This document shows, one piece after another, positions 8,428 through 16,425 of a stretch of DNA of 64,000 nucleotides. Source of the stretch: Weissella hellenica (GTDB lineage Bacteria; Bacillota; Bacilli; Lactobacillales; Lactobacillaceae); contig NZ_BJEG01000001.1 of the NCBI RefSeq assembly GCF_005405545.1, forward strand, positions 62,001-126,000. The letters run 5' to 3'. The notes beneath the pieces are model-generated. The model was not told the origin of the DNA and did not search any database. It saw nothing but the letters and a program-made list of their open reading frames with translations. Numbering within the stretch: position 1 is the stretch's first letter; every line of letters begins with the position of its first letter. The position numbers and the translations under genes were made by a program.

Positions 8428-10026
8428 TTATTCTTTAACTGTTTGATTTAATTTTTCAGCTTGGTAATAATCAGGGAATACTTTGGCACTTTTGACACCC
8501 CAGTAGTAGAAACCTAATGAGATAACAATAATGACAACAAAATCCCAAGGATAATGAATCCAGTTAATACCATTGAATTCATGGCTACCAATGAATGAAA
8601 TGATTGAAATAAAGATCAGATAAACGATTAACCACAAAGCTGATTTGAAAGCTTTAAGCGTATCGTTGTGCTTGGCTTTATATTCATAATAAAAGTAGAT
8701 TGGTAGTCCTAACATGATGACGATGATAACTTCTACTGTAGTGGGCCACATTGACCAATAAATGGCCAGTGAGGCTAATACGAAAGCTACGGGGGCCATA
8801 ATTGATAGGAAACGTAACTTAACAGGACGTTTGAAATCAGGGCCTAAACGTCTAAACGCAACGGTTGTAACTGGACCCGTTAAGTAAGCAATTAACGTTG
8901 AGGCACAGATAACAGTTGCTAGTGTTGACCAAGAACGGAACACTGAAACCATTAGCATACTGATAACAAAATTCGTTAACATCGCAGCGTGTGGCATTTG
9001 GAATTTACCACTAAGCTTACCTAAAAAGCTAGGGATGTGTTTATTACTTTCCATAGCGAAAAGGACACGCCCAGTAGAGGCGGCGAAAGACACGCCAGTT
9101 CCAACGGGTGAGACAAAGGCATCTAAGTATAATAGAACAGATAACCAATGAATACCTAATAAAATAGCCAAATCGGCAAATGGTGAACTAAAATTAATAC
9201 CATGCCAACCATATTTTGCTAAGGTTGCTGGATCAATAGCGGTGATAAATGCACTTTGAATAAGGACATAAATCACACCACTGATTAGTAACGATAAGAA
9301 AATACCGCGTTTGACATTTTTCTTAGTGTCTTTAATTTCACTTCCCATATTAATCACAGTTTGAAAGGCATTAAACGAGAAGATAATTCCTGCCGTTGCC
9401 GTCGCTGAGAAAATAGGAGCAGAGCCATATGGCATAAATTCTTGTATTGAATGACCATAGTTACCCGTATGAAAACTTGAAAGTGTCAACATGATAATTG
9501 TAATCGCTGGAATACCAATTTTAAAAATTGAAATGAAATTAGTAAAGCGCGTTAATAATGTCACAGACCAAAAATTAATTAGAGTAAATACAAACATGAA
9601 AGCAAAAACTAGCAATAGTCCTGACGTTGTAATTTCACCGTTACTAAAAAATTGTTTTGTCCAATTAGCCCATGACCAAGGCCATGAACTCATATATTGA
9701 ACAGCTGCAACGGCTTCGATTGGAATTAGCGCAATCAAAGATACCCAGTTTGACCAGGAAGAGATGAATCCTAGTAAGGGGCCGTGTGAGTATTGAGCAT
9801 AACGGCTCATCCCCCCAGCCTCAGGAAACATGGTTCCTAACTCAATATAGTTATAGGCGATTGCAGCGATAACTAAACCACCAATCACCCATGAAATGAT
9901 TGCTGCTGGTCCAGCAACACGGGTTGCCTCCCAAGACCCAAATAGCCAACCTGAACCAATTAGTGATCCAAGAGTCAGCATCACAAGTTGAAATAAGCCA
10001 ATCTTCTTTGTTTTCTTTGACTTCAT
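8428..10026 (-). CDS. APC-family amino-acid permease (YveA-like)
   Basis: 532 residues from the ATG at 10026, which follows GGAGG; an in-frame upstream codon (10044) would read through the ribosome site. About 12 hydrophobic segments. The first helix carries the APC motif LGSLIGSGWLFGSWEAT, followed by VAGPAAIISWVIGG and FPEAGGMSRYAQYSHG. The pattern GSGWLFGSW resembles aspartate:proton symporter YveA and related permeases. It imports an amino acid across the cytoplasmic membrane by proton symport; the substrate assignment is tentative. Monocistronic. Confidence 0.85.
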   Translation of the reverse strand: MKSKKTKKIGLFQLVMLTLGSLIGSGWLFGSWEATRVAGPAAIISWVIGGLVIAAIAYNYIELGTMFPEAGGMSRYAQYSHGPLLGFISSWSNWVSLIALIPIEAVAAVQYMSSWPWSWANWTKQFFSNGEITTSGLLLVFAFMFVFTLINFWSVTLLTRFTNFISIFKIGIPAITIIMLTLSSFHTGNYGHSIQEFMPYGSAPIFSATATAGIIFSFNAFQTVINMGSEIKDTKKNVKRGIFLSLLISGVIYVLIQSAFITAIDPATLAKYGWHGINFSSPFADLAILLGIHWLSVLLYLDAFVSPVGTGVSFAASTGRVLFAMESNKHIPSFLGKLSGKFQMPHAAMLTNFVISMLMVSVFRSWSTLATVICASTLIAYLTGPVTTVAFRRLGPDFKRPVKLRFLSIMAPVAFVLASLAIYWSMWPTTVEVIIVIMLGLPIYFYYEYKAKHNDTLKAFKSALWLIVYLIFISIISFIGSHEFNGINWIHYPWDFVVIIVISLGFYYWGVKSAKVFPDYYQAEKLNQTVKE

Positions 10027-10044
10027 AAGTCCTCCTTCTAACAA

Positions 10045-10469
10045 TAGCCACTATTGTAACAAATTTATGAAATAATACCAAATTACGAAAAAATACATAT
10101 GACTTTGTCTTTTAAATTAATACATAATAAATATTTATCAATTTATTAATATACGAAAGCGCTTAAAAAACAATACAGCAATTCAATATATTTTGCAGAT
10201 ATACCATAAATAAAACACAAATTGATTGTAAAGATTATTACAAGCAAATTATTAACGAATAAGTTGATGTATGTTACGAAAGTTCGCTTAATGCCGAACT
10301 TTAAACGGTTTAATGTTAAGAGTATTTGAATTTTGTAAATAATATGGCTGTATTTTAATGATTAGTTGACCTTATGTTACAAGAATTTTGTTGCGTAATA
10401 GTCTATATTTTTCGATAATGTAACCTGTGTCTGTATTATTTTTTGAGCATCTGATTAAGGAGAACAGCC
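10045..10469. promoter_or_regulatory. Long divergent intergenic region: PurBox-like palindrome, weak cre and promoter
   Basis: No gene seen. A perfect interrupted palindrome AAAGTTCG (10279-10286) and CGAACTTT (10295-10302), with an 8-base centre, contains two inverted CGAAC boxes like PurR sites; AATGCCGAACTTT matches the PurBox consensus at 12 of 13 positions. A cre-like GAAAGCGCTTA lies near 10153-10167 with two mismatches. A candidate promoter for the downstream operon is TTGCGT (10391-10396), a 17-base spacer, then GATAAT (10414-10419). Confidence 0.45.
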
Positions 10470-10652
10470 GTGATTTTTAAAAATCGTCTTGATGAGACAA
10501 TCACAACATCAAAGTTAGCCATACTATTAATTCCAGCTATGACATTATCAGCTGGTATAACATCTTTAATGGCAGCTAAATCATATGAAATAATTAGGCT
10601 AGCAAATGCTAATGGTAAGGCAATTGAGGAAGAGAAGAAACTGCATGGTTAA
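10470..10652 (+). CDS. Small 60-residue protein of unknown function
   Basis: Starts at GTG with a strong ribosome site (AAGGAG, 8 bases upstream). The product has a charged N-terminus (MIFKNRLDETITTSK), one hydrophobic stretch about residues 17-35 (LAILLIPAMTLSAGITSLMA) and a charged C-terminus (AIEEEKKLHG). I do not recognise it. Its stop codon overlaps the start of the next gene (ATGGTTAA), so translation of the transporter is probably coupled to this ORF. It could be a small membrane subunit of the transporter or a true leader ORF; neither can be decided from sequence. Confidence 0.6.
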   Translation: MIFKNRLDETITTSKLAILLIPAMTLSAGITSLMAAKSYEIIRLANANGKAIEEEKKLHG

Positions 10653-11742
10653 TCGTATTTTTACGTACCTCAAAAATGACATCATGTTTACTGTTAGTAT
10701 GTCTTTGGCGGTCATAACGTCTTTTTTTGTGGTACCAGACTTTGGTGCTGTTAACTGGCATACCATTTTTAGTTTAACAACGATGATGATTTGGGTAAGT
10801 TTACTAGAAAATGCAGGTGTGTTACACGCTGTATCCGTTTGGTTAGTTAGTAGAAGTCATCATACACGAGCGTTAATGACCAGTGTGACGTTACTATCAT
10901 TTTTCGGCGCAATGTTATTGTCGAATGATATTGCAATCTTAACGCTGATGCCAATTTATTTGCGCTTAGCATCTGAATTATCTAATCAATTAAAAATTAT
11001 TGGATCGACTTTAATTATTATGGCTGCCAATTCGGGAGCGATTTTGTTCCCATTTGGTAAGTCACAAAACTTATATCTATTTGGACACTATGGTGTTAGC
11101 GTTGGTGAATTCTTTAAATGGTCAGGTGCTTTGACGGTTGCATCATTGATTTTGATGTTTATTATTACAAGATTTATTAAATCAACACCATTATCAATTA
11201 ATTTACAACCGGCAGAACATATTGAAAGTCGCTCATTGACGTTTTTGATTATTACTGGAATTATCTTGATTGTAACAATTTTTGGTTGGTTACCATTTAA
11301 TATTGTTGTCCCAATCATGCTAATTATATTCTTCATTTATAATCACAAAATATTTAAAATGGTTGATTATGGCTTATTGACAACATTCTTTTTCTTTTTT
11401 GTTGCCACAAATAATTTAGCAAACATACATATCGTACAGGATTTAGTTAGTTCATTATTTGATACACCATCACATGTGTTGTTTGGGAGTTTTCTGTTGA
11501 GTCAAGTGATTTCAAATGTACCGTCAACCATTTTGATTTCAACATTTACAGAGCACGCACATGAATTATTCTTAGGAACAAATATCGGTGGGTTGGGAAC
11601 GATGATTGCATCGATGGCTAATTTAATTGGTTATCGTGTTTATCGCCAAATTGAACCAGATTCATCAGCTGCTTTTTTGCGATTGTTTATGGTATTAAAC
11701 TTTGTTATGGCAGTCGTGTTACTAGTGTTATTCGGCATTTAA
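10645..11742 (+). CDS. ArsB/NhaD (SLC13-like) superfamily transporter
   Basis: 365 residues from the ATG at 10645 that overlaps the preceding stop; in-frame codons further upstream lie inside the small ORF. About 10 hydrophobic segments. Ion-transporter marks are LSNDIAILTLMPIYLRLA, AANSGAILFPFGKSQNLYLF (a NxGxxxxPxGxxQN-type motif) and VISNVPSTILIS in the second half, the paired re-entrant regions of the ArsB/NhaD/DASS fold. It probably moves an anion or dicarboxylate or exchanges Na+/H+ at the membrane; the substrate is not visible. The operon is preceded by a PurBox-like palindrome. Confidence 0.82.
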   Translation: MVNRIFTYLKNDIMFTVSMSLAVITSFFVVPDFGAVNWHTIFSLTTMMIWVSLLENAGVLHAVSVWLVSRSHHTRALMTSVTLLSFFGAMLLSNDIAILTLMPIYLRLASELSNQLKIIGSTLIIMAANSGAILFPFGKSQNLYLFGHYGVSVGEFFKWSGALTVASLILMFIITRFIKSTPLSINLQPAEHIESRSLTFLIITGIILIVTIFGWLPFNIVVPIMLIIFFIYNHKIFKMVDYGLLTTFFFFFVATNNLANIHIVQDLVSSLFDTPSHVLFGSFLLSQVISNVPSTILISTFTEHAHELFLGTNIGGLGTMIASMANLIGYRVYRQIEPDSSAAFLRLFMVLNFVMAVVLLVLFGI

Positions 11743-11756
11743 TTAATACAAACAGT

Positions 11757-11788
11757 AAGGATTTGATGATGACATCAAGTCCTTTTTT
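11757..11788 (+). terminator. Terminator of the transporter operon
   Basis: AAGGATTTGATG (11757-11768) pairs with CATCAAGTCCTT with one G-T pair, followed by TTTTTT. Confidence 0.85.
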
Positions 11789-11879
11789 ATATGCCAAAAG
11801 GCGATAGTGGTATTAAATTGATCATAAAAAAGGTATAATTAAGAGGAGATTTTGGCTTTTTAATGAGTCGGAGAAAGAA

Positions 11880-12485
11880 ATGCAGAAAAAATTAGATGAG
11901 CCAGATATTGAAACTTTAGCAAAAAAGGATATATTTGCAAAAGTAGCTGATGGAGATTGGTATCAATATGCCAAAGAACCGCAGATACAAGCGATTGTTA
12001 AGGCAAGTACACAAGCGATTCAACGAATCAATCAGACAGCTGTTACTGATACGCAAGAGGCATTGCGCCAAATACATGCGTTAGCACCAAATATAGCCGA
12101 TGATGTTGAGTTTTATTTTCCAATAACTAATATTGAACACCCAAATAATTTGTATATTGGTGCAGGAACTTTTATCAATTTGAATTTTACTATTTTAAGT
12201 GCTGGTAAAGTTACAATTGGGAAAAATTGTTTCTTAGGACCCAATACACAGTTATACACGCCTAATCATCATCCACGAAATAAAGTGTTACGACGGGCTG
12301 GTTGGCAGTATGATTTGCCGATCACAATCGGCGATGATTGTTGGTTTGGTGGTTCGGTAATTGTGTTACCGGGCGTGACAATTGGGGATAATGTCGTTGT
12401 CGGTGCTGGGAGTGTTGTAACGCATGATATACCTAGCGATACAGTTGTTGCAGGTAATCCTGCTAAACCAATTCGTCATGAATGA
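11880..12485 (+). CDS. Maltose/galactoside O-acetyltransferase-like hexapeptide acyltransferase
   Basis: 201 residues. The left-handed beta-helix repeats run from about residue 85 to the end (NLYIGAGTFIN, KVTIGKNCFLGPNTQLYTPNHHP, ITIGDDCWFGGSVIVLPGVTIGDNVVVGAGSVVTHDIP). The catalytic His is in the TPNHHPRN loop typical of the maltose acetyltransferase family. It transfers acetyl from acetyl-CoA to sugars in the cytosol. The N-terminus (EPDIETLAKKDIFAKVADGDWY) corresponds to the helical cap. The ATG follows GGAGA. A second member of the family is convergent with it; they share a bidirectional terminator. Confidence 0.88.
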   Translation: MQKKLDEPDIETLAKKDIFAKVADGDWYQYAKEPQIQAIVKASTQAIQRINQTAVTDTQEALRQIHALAPNIADDVEFYFPITNIEHPNNLYIGAGTFINLNFTILSAGKVTIGKNCFLGPNTQLYTPNHHPRNKVLRRAGWQYDLPITIGDDCWFGGSVIVLPGVTIGDNVVVGAGSVVTHDIPSDTVVAGNPAKPIRHE

Positions 12486-12518
12486 TAAAGCGTTGGGAAA
12501 TAAAAGTGATCTAGCGTG

Positions 12519-12565
12519 AAAAAAGTAGTAAATTGCTCGATTTATCATCAATTTACTACTTTTTT
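12519..12565. terminator. Bidirectional terminator
   Basis: A perfect 17-bp stem (12519-12535 with 12549-12565, core AGTAGTAAATTG) lies between convergent acetyltransferase genes. Confidence 0.9.
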
Positions 12566-12576
12566 ATTATGGTGAT

Positions 12577-13173
12577 TTAAATAAAATCGTTGCCAACAAA
12601 GCCAGTTTTATCGGCATCAGTAATTTTTCGTAGAACGTGGCAGGGGTTACCAACTGCCACGACATTATTTGGAATATCATGGGTCACAACGCTACCGGCA
12701 CCAATGATGACATCATTTCCAATGGTGACGCCTGGTAAGACAGTAACGTTAGCAGCTAACCAGCAACGATTGCCAATGGAAATTGGTTTTGCGATGCAAC
12801 CACCAATTTCACGTTCACGTGCATCAAAAGAGTGGTTACTAGTATATAAGCCAACCTTCGGACCAAACAAGACACGATCCCCAATTGTTACTTTGGCACC
12901 ATCAAGAATTACAGCATCGTAGTTAGCGTAGAAGTGGTCACCTACATGGATGTTGCGACCAAATTCACAACGAAAATTAGGCTTAACTTCAGGGGCAAGA
13001 CCAGCGCTACCAAATAAATGGCGGATTAATTGTTCTTTTTTTGCAGAATCAGCTTCTTGATTGAGTTCATTCGTTAGCTCAGTGGAACGATTTCGTTCGG
13101 CAACTAAGATTGGATCCAAATCATTATACGTTTTGCCCGTTGCCATATAGGCAAATTTTTCATCTAAATTCAT
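12577..13173 (-). CDS. Maltose O-acetyltransferase-family protein
   Basis: 198 residues from the ATG at 13173 (GGGAGA ribosome site); an in-frame upstream start at 13209 would precede the ribosome site. N-terminal cap MNLDEKFAYMATGKTYNDLDP is classical for Maa/LacA, followed by hexapeptide repeats (VGDHFYANYDAVILDGAKVTIGDRVLFGPKVGLYTSNHSFD) and the C-terminal VLPGVTIGNDVIIGAGSVVTHDIP. The catalytic His is in YTSNHSFDA. The reaction is acetyl-CoA plus maltose, glucose or galactoside. It is more canonical than the neighbouring homologue. Confidence 0.92.
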   Translation of the reverse strand: MNLDEKFAYMATGKTYNDLDPILVAERNRSTELTNELNQEADSAKKEQLIRHLFGSAGLAPEVKPNFRCEFGRNIHVGDHFYANYDAVILDGAKVTIGDRVLFGPKVGLYTSNHSFDAREREIGGCIAKPISIGNRCWLAANVTVLPGVTIGNDVIIGAGSVVTHDIPNNVVAVGNPCHVLRKITDADKTGFVGNDFI

Positions 13174-13248
13174 GATATATTCTCCCAAAATTATAAGTAT
13201 AATTAGCATATCATAATTATATTTACTGACTAAATAATAATAAATAGG

Positions 13249-13278
13249 TTGACAAATGGTTTTAGATTAGATTATTAT
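13249..13278 (+). promoter_or_regulatory. Promoter of the aromatic aminotransferase operon
   Basis: TTGACA (13249-13254), an 18-base spacer, then TATTAT (13273-13278). Transcription would start near 13285, just ahead of the leader peptide. Confidence 0.7.
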
Positions 13279-13310
13279 GAGAATACAATTAAAGCCCAAG
13301 GAGTTATATT

Positions 13311-13373
13311 ATGAAAAATCATCGTATATCACAAGTAAATAGTTGGCGTTATTACTTTCGTTTCTTTATGTAG
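13311..13373 (+). CDS. Aromatic-rich attenuator leader peptide, 20 residues
   Basis: A short ORF with a strong ribosome site (AAGGAG, 7-base spacing) encodes MKNHRISQVNSWRYYFRFFM and then TAG. The second half packs one Trp, two Tyr and three Phe codons into nine residues (13344-13367), the hallmark of ribosome-mediated attenuation as in trpL and pheL. It is followed by a chain of alternative hairpins and a terminator, then an aromatic-type aminotransferase gene. The peptide itself probably has no function after synthesis; it lets the ribosome measure charged aromatic tRNAs. The stop codon lies next to hairpin segment 1. Confidence 0.8.
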   Translation: MKNHRISQVNSWRYYFRFFM

Positions 13374-13546
13374 TGTTTGCATCACATTAATACAGGTGCA
13401 AACACGAAACACATGTTTGTACCTGTGGGAAATGAAAGCTATTTGAAATGGCTTTAAAAGATCCTACAGGTTTAGAAAAATCTGTAGGGGAATTGTATTT
13501 GGTTATGGACGGCCCCTGGATTATTTCTATCTGGCGGGTCTTTTTT
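13373..13546 (+). promoter_or_regulatory. Multi-step attenuator with alternative hairpins and a terminator
   Basis: Segments that pair alternatively: 1 GTGTTTGCA (13373-13381) with 2 TGCAAACAC (13397-13405); 2 ACAGGTGCAAACA (13392-13404) with 3 TGTTTGTACCTGT (13414-13426); 3 ACCTGTGGG (13421-13429) with 4 CCTACAGGT (13463-13471); 4 CCTACAG (13463-13469) with 5 CTGTAGG (13482-13488); 5 AGGGG (13486-13490) with 6 CCCCT (13513-13517); 6 GGCCC (13511-13515) with 7 GGGTC (13536-13540), followed by TTTTTT (13541-13546). A ribosome at the leader stop would cover segment 1, giving 2:3, 4:5 and the 6:7 terminator. A ribosome stalled at Trp/Tyr would give 1:2, 3:4, 5:6 and read-through. Confidence 0.75.
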
Positions 13547-13595
13547 GTATTATTAGCACTTGTTGTAATGAAAATAACCAAAGAGGTAAAACATA

Positions 13596-14767
13596 ATGGA
13601 CATGACAAATTATTTGAATCGACAATTATCTGGCGTTAAAGCATCGGCTATCCTGACGTTTGCAAATTTTGCACAGCAAATTCCTAACGTTATTAACTTT
13701 ACGCTAGGAGAGCCTGATTTTAATACACCAGATCATATTAAACAGGCAGCAATTAAGAGTATTGATGATGATCACTCACACTATGCACCGGCAAACGGAA
13801 CGCTAACATTACGTCAAAATGCTAGCACATTTTTGGCAGGTAAGTATCGACAACACTATACACCCGATGAAATTATTGTGACTCAAGGGGCGACTGAAGC
13901 ATTGTACACAGCGATTGTGTCGGTTTTAAATCCTGGTGATAAAGTGATTATTCCAACACCAACATTTCCGTTATATATTGCAGATGTTACCGTAGCGGGT
14001 GGTCAGCCAGTGTTGGTTAATACAGCGGCGACCGGATTTAAATTAACTCCTGAATTATTAACCGAAACACTGGCTCGTGAAGGTGATGGTGTTAAGATGG
14101 TGGTTTTGAACTACCCTAGTAATCCAACTGGCGTCGTTTACTCATCAGAGGAGTTAAAAGCTTTAGCAGACGTATTACGTGATAAGCCTATTTTTGCATT
14201 GTGTGATGAAATTTATAGTGAATTACACTACGATCAGCCACATGTATCATTGAGTAATTATTTACCGGAACAAACAATTTTGGTAACAGGTGTTTCCAAA
14301 TCACATGCGATGACAGGTTGGCGCATTGGGTTGTTGTGTGCACCACAACCGTTGATTAATGAATTAAGTAAAATTCATCAATTTACAATTACGAGTACAG
14401 CAACCGTAACGCAAGATGCAGCAGCAGCAGCTTTAGGGGCAGGAAAAGATGATGCGTTACCGATGAGGATGCTTACGTTGCCCGTCGTGATTATATTTTG
14501 ACAGCGTTGAACGAACTAGGTTTTGAAACGATTAAACCTAATGTCGCTTTTTACATTTATACAAAAATTGCATCTGATTTAGAACAAGATGATGAAAAAT
14601 TTGCTTATGATTTAGCGGAAAAAGGGCTAGTTGCCGCAGTACCCGGTTCATATTTTGGCCCAGGGGGTGAGCATTACTTACGTTTGAGTTACGCAACGAG
14701 TATGGCTGAAATTAGGCAAGGTATGACTAATTTGAAGGATTATGTTGAACGACAACGGGCAGAATAA
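13596..14767 (+). pseudogene. Aromatic-type aminotransferase with a one-base deletion
   Basis: Two overlapping reading frames together encode one class I aminotransferase of about 390 residues. The first (13596-14501) carries FTLGEPDFNTPDHI, NYPSNPTGVVY, DEIYSELHYD and the PLP lysine 235 in TGVSKSHAMTGWRIG, the AraT/PatA signature. The second resumes as DAYVARRDYILTALNELGFETIKP and ends with GPGGEHYLRLSYATS, which supplies the substrate-binding arginine. The frame breaks at ATGAGGATGCT (14463-14473): restoring one G (AGG GAT GCT) restores the protein. As it stands the product lacks its last 90 or so residues and should be inactive. The family transaminates Phe, Tyr and Trp to aryl-pyruvates. 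A sequencing error is possible. Confidence 0.85.
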
Positions 14768-14788
14768 TCTAAAACTAGGAGAATAAAA

Positions 14789-15781
14789 ATGACAAAGATA
14801 TTATTAATGAGTGTGCGGCCAGATGAACGGGCTGCAATGGTAGCGTGGGCACAACGGCATCCGAATGTTGAAATCACCATGTCAGAAGCTGAATTACATT
14901 CAGATACAGTTGAACTAGTTGCAGGATATGATGGTCTAGTGATTCAACAGCGTAGTCAAATTGAGGCAGATGTTTATCCACGTCTGCAGGCATTAGGTAT
15001 TAAGCAGATTACTACAAGAACAGCCGGATATGATGTGATTGATTTAACAGCTGCAAAGGAAAACAACTTAGTGGTCAGCAATGTACCAGCATACTCTCCA
15101 CGTTCAGTGGCAGAATTAGCTTTAACACACACGATGCGCCTAATCAGGAAACAAGAATTAGTAGATCAACGTGTGCGTGAACAAGATTTTCGTTGGGCTG
15201 GGTTACAAGGTAGTGAAATTCATTCGTTAACGATCGGAATCATTGGTGCGGGGCGTATCGGTGGGACATCAGCAGGCTTATTTCATGCATTAGTAGCAAA
15301 TGTTATAGCTTATGATATTAAACCTAATCATGATTTAGATGATATTTTAACGTTTAAATCATTACCAGAAGTTTTGCAACAAGCTGATGTTATTTGTTTA
15401 CATGTTGATTTAAATGAAACATCAGCAAACTTAATTGATGTAGCTGCTTTGTCATTAATGAAACCAACTGCTTATTTAGTAAATGAATGCCGAGGACCAG
15501 TTGTGGATACTGACGCATTGATTGATGCATTGGCAAATAAGCAAATTGCTGGTGCAGCGTTAGACACCATGGTTGGCGAAGAAACATTCTTTAATTTTGA
15601 CTTACGTGGGAAAGCATTGCCTAATAAAAATTTAATTCGTTTACGTGAATTTGATAATGTTATTATTACACCACATGTTGGCTTTTATACTAATATTGCT
15701 GTACAAAATATGGTTGATATTAGTTTAGATGATACTTTAGCAATTATTACAGATGGTAATTGTAATCACTTAATTAGATGA
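14789..15781 (+). CDS. D-2-hydroxyacid dehydrogenase (D-LDH/D-HicDH type, likely aryl-lactate forming)
   Basis: 330 residues. NAD-binding GIIGAGRIGG and the catalytic triad Arg235 (NECRGPVVD), Glu264 (MVGEE) and His296 (ITPHVGFYT) are at the classical D-lactate dehydrogenase positions. The AYSPRSVAELAL and TTRTAGYDVIDL segments also fit this family. AGGAG lies 8 bases before the ATG, 22 bases after the aminotransferase. From this context and the aromatic leader peptide, reduction of phenylpyruvate or related keto acids to D-phenyllactate/hydroxyphenyllactate/indolelactate is likely; that is inference. Its paralogue at 4345 sits in an equivalent cassette. Confidence 0.9.
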   Translation: MTKILLMSVRPDERAAMVAWAQRHPNVEITMSEAELHSDTVELVAGYDGLVIQQRSQIEADVYPRLQALGIKQITTRTAGYDVIDLTAAKENNLVVSNVPAYSPRSVAELALTHTMRLIRKQELVDQRVREQDFRWAGLQGSEIHSLTIGIIGAGRIGGTSAGLFHALVANVIAYDIKPNHDLDDILTFKSLPEVLQQADVICLHVDLNETSANLIDVAALSLMKPTAYLVNECRGPVVDTDALIDALANKQIAGAALDTMVGEETFFNFDLRGKALPNKNLIRLREFDNVIITPHVGFYTNIAVQNMVDISLDDTLAIITDGNCNHLIR

Positions 15782-15784
15782 TAT

Positions 15785-15818
15785 AAAAAACCTAATCTCG
15801 TAAGAGATTAGGTTTTTT
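15785..15818. terminator. Bidirectional terminator
   Basis: A 15-bp perfect stem with core CCTAATCTC/GAGATTAGG and a GTAA loop, flanked by A and T runs, lies between convergent genes. Confidence 0.92.
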
Positions 15819-15822
15819 ATTA

Positions 15823-15838
15823 TGTTTCATGTGAAACA
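15823..15838. other. parS-like ParB/Spo0J binding site 2
   Basis: TGTTTCATGTGAAACA differs by one base from parS TGTTTCACGTGAAACA. It lies between the terminator and the stop codon of the convergent gene. Confidence 0.65.
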
Positions 15839-16342
15839 TTAGCGACTACGAGCAGGTAAATCTAATGAAGCATCTGCCAATACATGGCCGTCGATAGCTC
15901 GTCGGAAATCATTTAAAAAATAACCAGGAGTTAAGTCTAATTGGTCATCTAACGCAAATACTTTTAATGTATAATCATGCGTTTTATCAGGAGGCATTGG
16001 CCCAACATATCCTTGTGTAAGTGTGGGGTTATCTTGATGATATTGCGCATACTTGGAATTGGTTCCTGGTACGTATGAAATGTCACTATGAGCGATATTC
16101 TCTGGAATATCCGCTACAGGTAAATTAGCAGCTAACCAGTGAATCCATACAAAACCTGCTACTGGAACTGAATCGTAGTCAACAAAAACAATTGCAAGTG
16201 ACTGAGTACCAGTTGGTATGTCATTCACTTTAATTGGAAAGTTAGTCGTAGGTATATCATCTAGTCGGTTTTCCGCTGGTGCAAATTTCGCATATTTATC
16301 AGGTAAAAAATGATTATCATCTAGGTCTACATTAATTTTCAT
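15839..16342 (-). CDS. YbhB/YbcL-type PEBP (Raf kinase inhibitor-like) protein
   Basis: 167 residues. Conserved PEBP segments are visible: SLAIVFVDYDSVPVAGFVWIHWLAANLP (the DxD...HW ligand-pocket block) and GYVGPMPPDKTHDYTLKVFALD (the GPxPPxxxHxY block). No signal peptide, so it is cytosolic. Bacterial members bind phosphate-containing ligands in vitro but the physiological role is largely unknown. GGAGGG precedes the ATG by about 8 bases. Monocistronic. Confidence 0.92.
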   Translation of the reverse strand: MKINVDLDDNHFLPDKYAKFAPAENRLDDIPTTNFPIKVNDIPTGTQSLAIVFVDYDSVPVAGFVWIHWLAANLPVADIPENIAHSDISYVPGTNSKYAQYHQDNPTLTQGYVGPMPPDKTHDYTLKVFALDDQLDLTPGYFLNDFRRAIDGHVLADASLDLPARSR

Positions 16343-16425
16343 AAGAATACCCTCCGTCCTTATTTACTAAAGTCAATCTATCATGATTGTGCAAAGCATG
16401 CAATTTTCTAGCAGGGTCGTGTGGG

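Noticed and set aside
13448-13639. 63-residue ORF inside the aromatic leader region
   Set aside because: It runs through the attenuator segments and the terminator, has no ribosome site and overlaps the aminotransferase start; the hairpin explanation accounts for the region.
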